Part shown: one piece after another, positions 1 to 7,530 of the stretch | Layout: every line of letters starts with the position of its first letter | How positions within the stretch are numbered: position 1 is the first letter of the stretch | From: Dyadobacter jiangsuensis | GTDB lineage: Bacteria; Bacteroidota; Bacteroidia; Cytophagales; Spirosomataceae | Length of the DNA: 64,000 nucleotides | Assembly (NCBI RefSeq): GCF_003014695.1 | Contig: NZ_PYAS01000012.1 | Span: 224,175 to 288,174 of the forward strand | Reading direction: 5' to 3' | Notes under the pieces: model-generated | Told to the model about the DNA's origin: nothing | What the model saw: the letters and a program-made list of their open reading frames with translations, nothing else | Database searches by the model: none | Made by a program: the position numbers and the translations under genes

Positions 1-2
1 CG

Positions 3-548
3 CCTTCGGCGAATATCCATTTAAAGTTTCCTTCGAAAATACCCGGCAAGGAAATCAACCTGAACTGGTATGACGGCGGGATGCGGCCGCAGCTGCCCGA
101 TGGTTGTGATTATAAAACCGTTTTCGGCAGTGTCGACGGCGGAATGTTATTTATAGGTACTAAGGGCATTATCAGTGCCGAAATGTTCGGTGAAAACCCG
201 AGACTTTGGCCTGAGAAGAAATTCGCGAACGTCCGCATCGCCACCAAACCGCGTGCATTGGTACCAGGCGGCTGGCAAGGGCATCAGCAACAGTTTGTGC
301 AAGCTTGTAAAAAAGGATATGGGGCTTATACGAGTTCCTCATTCGATCAATCGGGACCTTTGACGGAGATCGTGCTCATGGGTAACCTGGCCGTGCGCTC
401 GTACCTGCACCGCGAGGCGAAGGCGGATGGCAAAGGTTTCACATTCCCGGGGCGGCAACGGCTGATGTGGGACGGAGCTAATATGAAGATCACCAATTTT
501 GACGTGGCGAACCGGTTTGTGAAAAGGGAGTATCGGACGGGGTGGTAA
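3..548 (+). CDS. Gfo/Idh/MocA-family oxidoreductase, C-terminal part (5' end outside window)
   Basis: The reading frame is open from the left edge (first whole codon at base 3) to TAA at 546-548, so only about 181 C-terminal residues are seen. The stretch NWYDGGMRPQLPDG, then MLFIGTKGII and FGENPRLWP, matches the C-terminal substrate domain of the Bacteroidota Gfo/Idh/MocA dehydrogenases that usually carry a Tat signal and act on sugars or glycoside derivatives with NAD(P). The nucleotide-binding Rossmann half lies outside the window, so cofactor and substrate cannot be judged. Downstream there is no gene on this strand, only the 215-bp repeat array. Confidence 0.8.
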   Translation, partial: PSANIHLKFPSKIPGKEINLNWYDGGMRPQLPDGCDYKTVFGSVDGGMLFIGTKGIISAEMFGENPRLWPEKKFANVRIATKPRALVPGGWQGHQQQFVQACKKGYGAYTSSSFDQSGPLTEIVLMGNLAVRSYLHREAKADGKGFTFPGRQRLMWDGANMKITNFDVANRFVKREYRTGW

Positions 549-564
549 CAGCGACAAACCCTGC

Positions 565-1602
565 ATTGTTGCATGCCTACCGCATTTGCGGATCATCGGT
601 TATATGTATTTCCTACCAATGTTACGTCGCTGACGCGACTGCACATCCCGCATTCAAGTGCCGTTAGGCACGTAATATTGGTAGAATGGATAATTAACTC
701 CGTACACTAAAATCCCGTAGGGATGTAACATCAGGGCATTGACCTCATCCAGCAACGGCCGAAGCGCGGTACCGTATTTGTTGTTGCATGCCTACGGCAT
801 TGCAGGTGGTGTCGGTTGTACGTGTTTGCCACAATATTACGTCGCTAACGCGACTGCGCGTCCCGCAGTGAAGTGCCGTTAGGCACGTAATATTGGTAGA
901 ATGGATGATTAACCGCGTATACTAAAATCCCGTAGGGATGTAACATCAGCGCATTGACGACATCCAGCAACGGCCGAAGCGCGGTACCGTATTTGTTGTT
1001 GCATGCCTACGGCATTTGCGGATCATCGGTTATATGTATTCCCTACCAATGTTACGTCGCTAACGCGACTGTGTGTCCCGCAGTGAAGTGCCGTTAGGCA
1101 CGTAATATTGGTAGAATGGATGATTAACCGCGTATACTAAAATCCCGTAGGGATGTAACATCAGCGCATTGACGACATCCAGCCACGGCCGAAGCGCGGT
1201 ACCGTATTTGTCGTTGCATGCCTATGGCATTGCGGGTGGTGTCGGTTGTACGTGTTTGCTACAATGTTACGTCGCTAACGCGACTGCACATCCCGCAGTG
1301 AAGTGCCGTTAGGCACATAATATTGGTAGAATGGATGATTAACCCCGTATACTAAAATCCCGTAGGGATGTAACATCAGGGCATTGACCGCATCCAGCAA
1401 CGGCCGAAGCGCGGTACCGTATTTGTTGTTGTATGCCTATGGCGTCGTGGATTGTGTTGGATTGCACGTTTCCTACCAATGTTACGTCGCTAACGCGACT
1501 GCACATCCCGCATTCAAGTGCCGTTAGGCACGTAATATTGGTAGAATGGATGATTAAGCCCGTATACTAAAATCCCGTAGGGATGTAACATCAGGGCATT
1601 GA
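565..1602. repeat. Tandem array of a 215-bp hairpin-rich repeat, about 4.8 copies
   Basis: An anchor GCATGCCTAC (GTATGCCTAT in the last copy) recurs at 571, 786, 1001, 1216 and 1431, exactly 215 bp apart, and the whole unit is conserved at well over 80 percent. Each unit holds small perfect hairpins. In copy 2 these are ATGCC/GGCAT at 785-797, GTCGC/GCGAC at 841-854, GTGCC/GGCAC at 873-886 and ATCCC/GGGAT at 927-939. An outer stem (832-842 with 885-895) encloses the middle two. The array fills the gap between two convergent genes (stops at 548 and 1621) and has no long open frame, so it is non-coding DNA. The last copy is cut short at about 1602. Confidence 0.93.
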
Positions 1603-1620
1603 ACACGCCCAAGGGTGAAT

Positions 1621-2340
1621 TTACAACTCCAACTCCCGCAAATACATCTGGATCGTGTTTTCCAATCCTATATATAATGCATCGCAAATCAATGCGTGGC
1701 CGATCGATACCTCGTCGAGCCAGGGGATGCTTTGTTTGAGGAAATGCAGGTTGTCGAGGCTCAGGTCGTGACCGGCATTCAGCCCTAATCCAACTTCGCG
1801 CGCCTTTTCAGCAGCTTTGATAAATGGAAGTACCGCTTTCTGGCGGTTTTCAAAATAACCGGCAGCGAAAGGCTCGGTATAAAGTTCAACACGGTCGGCG
1901 CCGCAGATTTTGGCTCCTTCTACCATTTCTTCATCGGGGTCCACGAAAACCGAAACCCGGATTCCGGCAGATTTGAATGTGCCCACCAGGTCGGTGAGAA
2001 TGGAGCGATGGGTGATCGTGTCCCAGCCTGCGTTGGAAGTTATGGCGCCTAATGCATCGGGAACGAGCGTTACCTGGTCGGGCTTGTTGGCCAGTACCAG
2101 CTCCACGAATTTCTTTTCCGACGGGTTACCCTCGATATTGAACTCGGTCGTTACCAGTTCGCGGAGGTCGTAAACATCCTGGTAGCGGATATGCCGCTCA
2201 TCGGGCCGTGGGTGCACGGTAATGCCCTGCGCCCCGAACCGCTCGCAGTCCAGCGCTACTTTCAATACATTAGGATTGTCACCGCCACGGGAATTGCGAA
2301 GGGTGGCGATCTTGTTGATGTTGACGCTAAGACGGGTCAT
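1621..2340 (-). CDS. pdxJ: Pyridoxine 5'-phosphate synthase PdxJ
   Basis: 239 residues, the normal length for PdxJ. This TIM-barrel enzyme condenses 1-deoxyxylulose 5-phosphate with 3-amino-2-oxopropyl phosphate in the last step of the DXP-dependent vitamin B6 pathway in the cytoplasm. Diagnostic segments are the N-terminal LSVNINKIATLRNSRGG, the ITVHPRPDERHI motif with active-site His and Arg, and the C-terminal GLNAGHDLS and SIGHALICDAL phosphate-binding segments. The ATG start at 2338-2340 fits the family N-terminus. Its leader (2341-2470) has the same simple repeats as the leader of the divergent yqeY-like gene. No other B6 gene is in the window. Confidence 0.97.
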   Translation of the reverse strand: MTRLSVNINKIATLRNSRGGDNPNVLKVALDCERFGAQGITVHPRPDERHIRYQDVYDLRELVTTEFNIEGNPSEKKFVELVLANKPDQVTLVPDALGAITSNAGWDTITHRSILTDLVGTFKSAGIRVSVFVDPDEEMVEGAKICGADRVELYTEPFAAGYFENRQKAVLPFIKAAEKAREVGLGLNAGHDLSLDNLHFLKQSIPWLDEVSIGHALICDALYIGLENTIQMYLRELEL

Positions 2341-2354
2341 GGAGCTTTAAATGT

Positions 2355-2692
2355 TGAATGATTGAATGAGTGAATGAATGCGTGCGTAGGTATTATGTCA
2401 AGTGTTGTCAGGTATAGTCAAGTGTTGTCAGGTATTGTCAGTAAGTCAGGTCTGGTCAGTGGGTCATGGGTTTTGTAAAGTGTGACTTTTGATTCTTAGA
2501 GATGAGTTTTCAAGTGAATCACTAACTTTGCCGGTCTGTTACAAATTTAGCATTCGAGTGTTTAAAAACACCTTCAAAGCTAATTTTTAGCCTTAATCAC
2601 TGTAAAAAACAACAAATGACCGAATGACAATGCCTGACTAATACTGACCCAACATTCATTCATTCAGTCATTCACTCATTCGATCATTCAAA
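2355..2692. repeat. Inverted simple-repeat leaders shared by pdxJ and the yqeY-like gene
   Basis: The 363-bp divergent intergenic region holds a left arm (2355-2466: ATTGAATG/GAGTGAATG runs, then GTCAGGTATTGTCA-type repeats) and a right arm (2617-2692) that is its imperfect reverse complement. Read in the direction of each gene, both leaders run TGACAAT-CCTGAC repeats, then CATTCATTCA, then CACTCATTC and ATCATTCAA, ending 12-13 bases before the ATG. The unique centre (about 2470-2615) contains the candidate promoter of the yqeY-like gene. Function unknown. Confidence 0.8.
2523..2530 (+). promoter_or_regulatory. Candidate -7 element of the yqeY-cvpA operon
   Basis: TAACTTTG followed by C matches the Bacteroidota -7 consensus TAnnTTTG. 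It lies 174 bp upstream of the ATG, so the transcript would include the repeated leader at 2617-2692. No convincing -33 TTG at the right distance is visible. Confidence 0.4.
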
Positions 2693-2703
2693 ATTAAATT
2701 ACC

Positions 2704-3153
2704 ATGTCACTAAAAACTCAAGTCGAATCTGGTATCAAGGACGCTATGCGTGCCAAAGACCAGGATACATTACGTGCATTGCGCGCGATCAAGTCGTTGA
2801 TTCTATTGGAAGAAACCAAAGGCGGTACCAGCGGAGAGCTTAGCGCCGACGACGAACTGAAACTGTTGACCAAAGCTGCGAAGCAACGCCGGGAGTCTGC
2901 TGATATTTACAAAACACAAGGCCGTGCCGACCTTTTGGAAAAAGAGGAAGCGGAGCTGGCGGTGATCGAACAGTTTTTGCCTAAACAGCTGAGCGAGGAC
3001 GAAGTGAAAGCCAAATTGCAGGATATCATCGCACGCGTAGGCGCAGCGGGCCCTTCGGATATGGGTAAAGTAATGGGCGTAGCCACCAAGGAACTCGCCG
3101 GCCAGGTCGACGGGCGTGTCGTTTCTACGCTGGTGAAGGCATTACTCGCATGA
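2704..3153 (+). CDS. yqeY: GatB/YqeY domain protein
   Basis: 149 residues, full length for the stand-alone YqeY family, which resembles the C-terminal tRNA-contacting domain of the GatB amidotransferase subunit. Visible family features are the N-terminal helix DAMRAKDQDTLRALRAIKS, the central KQRRESADIYKTQGR helix, EEAELAVIEQFLPKQLSEDE and the C-terminal PSDMGKVMGVATKELAG. The exact role is not established; a part in tRNA-dependent amidation or tRNA binding is inferred from homology. Its stop overlaps the start of the cvpA-like gene (ATGA at 3150-3153), so the two are probably translationally coupled. Confidence 0.92.
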   Translation: MSLKTQVESGIKDAMRAKDQDTLRALRAIKSLILLEETKGGTSGELSADDELKLLTKAAKQRRESADIYKTQGRADLLEKEEAELAVIEQFLPKQLSEDEVKAKLQDIIARVGAAGPSDMGKVMGVATKELAGQVDGRVVSTLVKALLA

Positions 3154-3683
3154 AATTACTGGATGTTCTCATCCTTCTTCCCCTGCTATGGGGCGCATTA
3201 CATGGTTACCGCAAAGGCCTGCTGATCGAGATTATCGGGATTCTGGGCATGGTGGTAGCCATGGTTTTGGGTTTCAAATTCCTGGGCTTGGGGATGGAGG
3301 TCCTCACGCCGTATTTCAGTGAGGGCGTCGCCCGGAAAATCCTGCCTTATGTGGGTTTTTCGGCGATTTTCTTTCCAACTATCTTCCTCTTAAATCAATT
3401 CGGCTACACCATCCGCCGGTCGCTGCGGTATTCCATTTTGGGTACTTTCGACAGTTTTGCCGGTGCGATGGTGGGTGTTTTTACCTGGGTTTTCGGGATC
3501 AGCGTGTTCTTCTGGCTGGTGGACGCAATCGGCGTGAAAATTCCGTCGCACCGGACCGACGATACCTATTTGTACCCGCTCGTGGTGCCCGTAGCTCCCA
3601 CGGTGATCACCAAAGGATTGTCGCTGATGCCCAAAGGCACCGACATTATCCGCGACTGGAAACGCGATTACCTCGAAGATTGA
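3150..3683 (+). CDS. CvpA-family membrane protein
   Basis: 177 residues with four hydrophobic segments: LDVLILLPLLWGALHGYRKGL at the N-terminus, a second near residues 30-50, a third at about 70-85 and a fourth at about 105-130. The opening D-hydrophobic-G-x-x-x-G-x-x-K/R-G pattern (ALHGYRKGLLIE) is typical of CvpA, an inner-membrane protein linked to colicin V export and envelope homeostasis whose biochemistry is unclear. It overlaps the upstream yqeY-like stop by four bases, indicating one operon. The C-terminal tail is short and hydrophilic. Confidence 0.85.
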   Translation: MKLLDVLILLPLLWGALHGYRKGLLIEIIGILGMVVAMVLGFKFLGLGMEVLTPYFSEGVARKILPYVGFSAIFFPTIFLLNQFGYTIRRSLRYSILGTFDSFAGAMVGVFTWVFGISVFFWLVDAIGVKIPSHRTDDTYLYPLVVPVAPTVITKGLSLMPKGTDIIRDWKRDYLED

Positions 3684-3729
3684 ACTTTCGAATTTCGAGC
3701 CGGGTTAAGCTTTCATCATTGACATTCAG

Positions 3730-3737
3730 TACCTTTG
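3730..3737 (+). promoter_or_regulatory. Candidate -7 element for rlmN
   Basis: TACCTTTG followed by C is an exact TAnnTTTG match, 51 bp before the rlmN ATG in the gap after cvpA. A TTG at 3719-3721 is too close to act as the -33 element, so only the -7 part is supported. Confidence 0.4.
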
Positions 3738-3787
3738 CAGAAAATTACAGTTGAATGCCCTGTGTGTTTGACAGATTATAAAAGAAA

Positions 3788-4840
3788 ATGACCACGATAC
3801 AGCAAAAGCAGGACATCCGTAAACTCAATGTCGACCAGATCAAAACCTGGATGATCGAACACGGGGAGAAGGCTTTCAGGGCAAAACAGATATATGAATG
3901 GATCTGGAAAAAATCGGCCCATTCATTCGACGAAATGACTAACCTCTCGCTCGCCACGCGCCAGCTGATGAACGAGCATTTCGTGATCCATTCGCTCGAC
4001 GTTGCCAAAAAACAGCACAGCAACGACGGTACGATCAAATCCGCATTCAAGCTTTTTGACGGTAACCTCGTAGAGGGCGTGCTCATACCCGCCGCCGACC
4101 GCATGACCGCCTGCGTGAGCAGCCAGGTAGGGTGCTCGCTTACGTGCAAGTTCTGCGCGACGGGCTACATGGACCGCAAGCGTAACCTCGAAGCCGGGGA
4201 AATTTACGACCAGGTGGTAGCGATTGCACGCCAGGCCGAGAATACCTTCAATGCGCCGCTGACCAACATTGTATATATGGGAATGGGCGAGCCGTTGCTC
4301 AACTACGCCAATGTGCTCCAATCGATCGAATACATTACTTCGCCGGAAGGGCTCAATATGTCGCCGAAGCGTATTACCGTTTCGACAGCAGGCATTGCGA
4401 AGATGATCAAAAAGTTGGCTGACGACGAAGTGCGGTTCCGCCTTGCCTTGTCGCTGCATGCTGCCAACGACGAAAAACGGAACCAGATCATGCCGATCAA
4501 CGAGTCGAACTCGCTGGATAACCTGGCCGAAGCATTGAACTATTTTTATAAGAAAACCGGCAACCGCATTACTTTCGAGTACATTGTTTTCAATAATTTC
4601 AACGACACTTTGCAGGATGCGAAAGAGCTGTGGGAGTTTTGCAAGCGTGTTCCGGCAAGGGTGAACATCATTGAATATAACCCGATCGCCGAGGCTGATT
4701 TCAAAAATACCGAGGCCGACCGTTTGGATAAATTTGCCGCTTTCCTGGAAGACAGAGGGGTTTCGGTGCACGTGAGAAGGAGCAGAGGAAAGGATATCGA
4801 TGCGGCATGCGGGCAGCTGGCTAACAAAGAAACAAACTGA
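3788..4840 (+). CDS. rlmN: Dual-specificity 23S rRNA A2503 / tRNA A37 C2-methyltransferase RlmN
   Basis: 350 residues. A radical-SAM enzyme that methylates C2 of adenine 2503 in 23S rRNA and, in many bacteria, A37 of tRNAs. The [4Fe-4S] motif CxxxCxxC is Cys116, Cys120, Cys123 (GCSLTCKFCATG). The GMGEPLLN SAM-binding motif and RITVSTAG follow, and the C-terminal AACGQLA carries Cys341, equivalent to the cysteine that is itself methylated during catalysis. Length and both catalytic cysteine sets are complete, so it should be active. The ATG at 3788 follows an A-rich stretch and is the only reasonable start. Single gene with its own candidate promoter. Confidence 0.96.
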   Translation: MTTIQQKQDIRKLNVDQIKTWMIEHGEKAFRAKQIYEWIWKKSAHSFDEMTNLSLATRQLMNEHFVIHSLDVAKKQHSNDGTIKSAFKLFDGNLVEGVLIPAADRMTACVSSQVGCSLTCKFCATGYMDRKRNLEAGEIYDQVVAIARQAENTFNAPLTNIVYMGMGEPLLNYANVLQSIEYITSPEGLNMSPKRITVSTAGIAKMIKKLADDEVRFRLALSLHAANDEKRNQIMPINESNSLDNLAEALNYFYKKTGNRITFEYIVFNNFNDTLQDAKELWEFCKRVPARVNIIEYNPIAEADFKNTEADRLDKFAAFLEDRGVSVHVRRSRGKDIDAACGQLANKETN

Positions 4841-4869
4841 GATTAACCTGACTTAACAATTTCTTAACA

Positions 4870-4897
4870 TTGGGTCGGCCGTTTATAAGTAGTTTTG
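4870..4897 (+). promoter_or_regulatory. Candidate promoter of the phosphate transporter gene
   Basis: TTG at 4870-4872, a 17-bp spacer and TAGTTTTG at 4890-4897 match the Bacteroidota -33/-7 pattern (TTG and TAnnTTTG), with the ATG 31 bp downstream of the -7 box. The spacer is slightly short, so this is a sequence match only. Confidence 0.5.
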
Positions 4898-4927
4898 CGT
4901 CAATAATTCAACCTATCAACTTCTTTT

Positions 4928-6349
4928 ATGTTTGGTCTTGAAACCGACATTTTCATCCTCCTCGCGTTTAGTATTTTAGCGGCCTGCGCATTCGAATTTG
5001 TTAATGGTTTTCACGACACTGCTAACGCGGTGGCGACGGTGATTTATACCAACTCCCTGAAACCGAATGTGGCGGTAATATGGTCGGGTTTTATGAACTT
5101 CTGCGGCGTATTCTTCGGCGGTATTGCCGTGGCCATGGGGATTGTAAACCTGCTGCCGGTGGAATTGCTGATCGATCAGAATGTCTATCATAGTGCCGCA
5201 ATGGTGTTCTCGCTGCTTTTCAGCGCCATTATCTGGAACCTGGGTACCTGGTATTTCGGCTTGCCGAGTTCCAGCTCGCACACGCTCATCGGTTCGATCC
5301 TCGGCGTGGGTCTTGCATTTACATTAATGCCGGAAAATACACAGGGAACCGGTGTGAACTGGTCGAAAGCACAAGAGCTATTTATGTCGCTCCTGACTTC
5401 GCCGATTTTCGGTTTCGCGCTCGCGATCATTATTATGTTTATTCTGAGAAGATCGTTGTCCAAGCCGCTCCGTGAGATTGTTTTCAGCGAACCTAAGAAA
5501 AACGAAGCGCCGCCGATCTGGATCCGCGCCATTCTGATCACTACCTGTACATTGGTAAGTTTCTTCCACGGTTCCAACGATGGACAGAAAGGAGTAGGGC
5601 TCGTGATGCTCATCCTGATCGGTATCGTACCTGCGCATTTCGCATTGGATAATTCCAAAGACCCTATCGGAATGAAAACCGACCTCGTTGGTATCGAGCG
5701 CGCCGTGAATAGCATCGATTCATCCCGCCTGTCGATCTCCGACCGCGCGCATTTGTATACGATTAAAGCCGAGCTGACCCATTTGCAGACGCAGATCAAC
5801 AGCCCGCTGCCTGAGCACCGTCTGCCGAAAGAGCAGCGTATGGAGGCACGCCGCTCGTTGCTGCTCATAAGCCGTAATATCAAGACGATCCTCGATAACG
5901 GGCAGGCGAACCTGAATGCAACCGACCTCGCATTCCTGAAAAAACAATCGGGTAGTGAGCATGGTATCAGAAGATACACGGACTATGCCCCGGATTGGGT
6001 TATTCTGATGATTTCACTTTCTCTCGGCCTTGGAACGATGGTAGGCTGGAAGCGGATCGTGGTAACGATCGGTGAAAAAATCGGAAAGCAGCATTTGACT
6101 TACGCACAAGGTGCCTCGGCTGAATTGGTAGCGGCGAGCACGATCGGAGTATCGTCTTACCTGGGGCTTCCGGTAAGTACCACGCACGTACTTTCATCCG
6201 GTATTGCGGGTTCTATGGTAGCCAGCAAAGGGGTGAAAAACCTGCAAGGCGGTACCATCCGTAACATTGTGATTGCGTGGGTTTTGACATTGCCCGTAAC
6301 CATGCTGCTGGCCGGAACGCTGTACGCATTTTTCCGCTGGATCTTGTAA
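4928..6349 (+). CDS. Inorganic phosphate transporter, PiT family
   Basis: 473 residues; a low-affinity Pi (metal-phosphate) symporter of the inner membrane. Both PiT signatures are present: GFHDTANAVAT near residue 28 and FFHGSNDGQKGVGLV near residue 214, one in each inverted half. About ten hydrophobic segments are visible. Between the halves lies a hydrophilic loop of roughly 100 residues (about 245-345) rich in charged helical sequence, longer than in short bacterial PiT proteins. It lacks an adjacent PhoU/DUF47 gene, the usual PiT partner in many bacteria, so the loop may carry a regulatory role; that is inference. A terminator follows at 6374-6408. Confidence 0.93.
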   Translation: MFGLETDIFILLAFSILAACAFEFVNGFHDTANAVATVIYTNSLKPNVAVIWSGFMNFCGVFFGGIAVAMGIVNLLPVELLIDQNVYHSAAMVFSLLFSAIIWNLGTWYFGLPSSSSHTLIGSILGVGLAFTLMPENTQGTGVNWSKAQELFMSLLTSPIFGFALAIIIMFILRRSLSKPLREIVFSEPKKNEAPPIWIRAILITTCTLVSFFHGSNDGQKGVGLVMLILIGIVPAHFALDNSKDPIGMKTDLVGIERAVNSIDSSRLSISDRAHLYTIKAELTHLQTQINSPLPEHRLPKEQRMEARRSLLLISRNIKTILDNGQANLNATDLAFLKKQSGSEHGIRRYTDYAPDWVILMISLSLGLGTMVGWKRIVVTIGEKIGKQHLTYAQGASAELVAASTIGVSSYLGLPVSTTHVLSSGIAGSMVASKGVKNLQGGTIRNIVIAWVLTLPVTMLLAGTLYAFFRWIL

Positions 6350-6373
6350 GGCTATCATTCATAGACGCATCAA

Positions 6374-6408
6374 AAAGCCGTCGGGACCGTTCCCGGCGGC
6401 TTTTGTTT
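6374..6408 (+). terminator. Rho-independent terminator after the phosphate transporter
   Basis: Stem GCCGTCGGGA / TCCCGGCGGC with a 4-base loop (6377-6400), followed by TTTTGTTTT. One G-T pair in an otherwise strong 10-bp GC stem. Confidence 0.85.
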
Positions 6409-6504
6409 TAGCGCGGCTGCCGCACTTTCTTTGCTTTTGATTGGTTTAATATCGTAAATTCGGCATGGATTTTAGTATTAAATAAAAGCCAATTATTCAC
6501 CATA

Positions 6505-7500
6505 ATGACTACAATTGAAGCGCAGGTTAACCGCTACGGTTATGTGACGGAGGCGATCGCGGAAGATATCGATCTGGTGGCGGAGATCAACCGCCTGAAA
6601 AAAGAAAAGAATGCGGTCATTCTCGCGCATTATTACGTGGATGGGGAAATTCAGGACCTGGCCGACTATATCGGCGATAGTCTTGGCCTTTCACAGCAGG
6701 CAGCCGCTACCGATGCCGACATGATCGTTTTCTGCGGCGTGCACTTCATGGGCGAAACGGCCAAGATCCTCAGCCCAAATAAAAAGGTAGTGATTCCCGA
6801 CCTGAACGCAGGCTGCTCGCTGGCGGATTCGGCTCCGGCCGATAAGTTTGCTGCATTCAAAGCGCAGTATCCCGATCATATCGTGATCAGCTATATTAAC
6901 TGCTCGGCGGAGATCAAGGCGCTGACCGACATCGTTTGTACTTCGTCGAATGCGTTGCAGATCGTGGAAAGCCTGCCGAAAGATCAGAAGATTATCTTCG
7001 CACCGGATGCGAACCTGGGCCGCTATGTGGCCCACAAGACCGGGCGTGATATGGTGCTTTGGGATGGTGCCTGCATTGTACACATCGATATTTCAAGAGA
7101 GAAACTGGCCCAGCTTCGCGCGGAAAACCCGGATGCATTGCTGATCGCTCACCCGGAATGCAAAGAGGATATTCTTAAACAAGCTGATTTCGTGAGCTCG
7201 ACGACCGGACTTTTGAAATTTGTGAAGGAATCGAGCCATGACAAGTTTATCGTCGCTACCGAGGCCGGCATTTTGCATAAAATGAAACAGTCGGTGCCAG
7301 ACAAGAAGCTGATCCCGGCTCCGGGCTCCGACAATAATACCTGTGCTTGCTCCGAATGCCCTTATATGAAAATGAATACCCTCGAAAAGGTCTATAATGC
7401 GCTCTTGTACGAGCAGCCGGAGATCTTTGTACCCGAGGACATGCGCCTGAAAGCTTATGATTCCGTAGCACGCATGCTGGAACTGAGCAAAGGCATCTGA
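6505..7500 (+). CDS. nadA: Quinolinate synthase NadA
   Basis: 331 residues; a [4Fe-4S] enzyme that condenses iminoaspartate with dihydroxyacetone phosphate to quinolinate in de novo NAD synthesis. Diagnostic segments are AVILAHYYVDGEIQDLADYIGDSL, FCGVHFMGETAKILSP, the PDLNAGCSLADS substrate loop, PDANLGRYV, HPEC and the C-terminal CACSECPYMKMN. Conserved cysteines for the cluster lie in NAGCS, HPEC and the CACSEC segment. It is followed after 30 bp by nadB, which makes its substrate, so the two form an operon. nadC is not in the window. A weak TAAATTCG box at 6455-6462 could be its promoter. Confidence 0.97.
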   Translation: MTTIEAQVNRYGYVTEAIAEDIDLVAEINRLKKEKNAVILAHYYVDGEIQDLADYIGDSLGLSQQAAATDADMIVFCGVHFMGETAKILSPNKKVVIPDLNAGCSLADSAPADKFAAFKAQYPDHIVISYINCSAEIKALTDIVCTSSNALQIVESLPKDQKIIFAPDANLGRYVAHKTGRDMVLWDGACIVHIDISREKLAQLRAENPDALLIAHPECKEDILKQADFVSSTTGLLKFVKESSHDKFIVATEAGILHKMKQSVPDKKLIPAPGSDNNTCACSECPYMKMNTLEKVYNALLYEQPEIFVPEDMRLKAYDSVARMLELSKGI

Positions 7501-7530
7501 CACCCGATATAAAACCCTATTCCTGAAATT

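Noticed and set aside
565..1602. Possible CRISPR array
   Set aside because: Repeats are 215 bp and contiguous, without short identical repeats and unique spacers, and no cas genes are present.
6409..6504. Riboswitch ahead of nadA
   Set aside because: Only about 95 bp after a terminator, no conserved aptamer-like structure seen.
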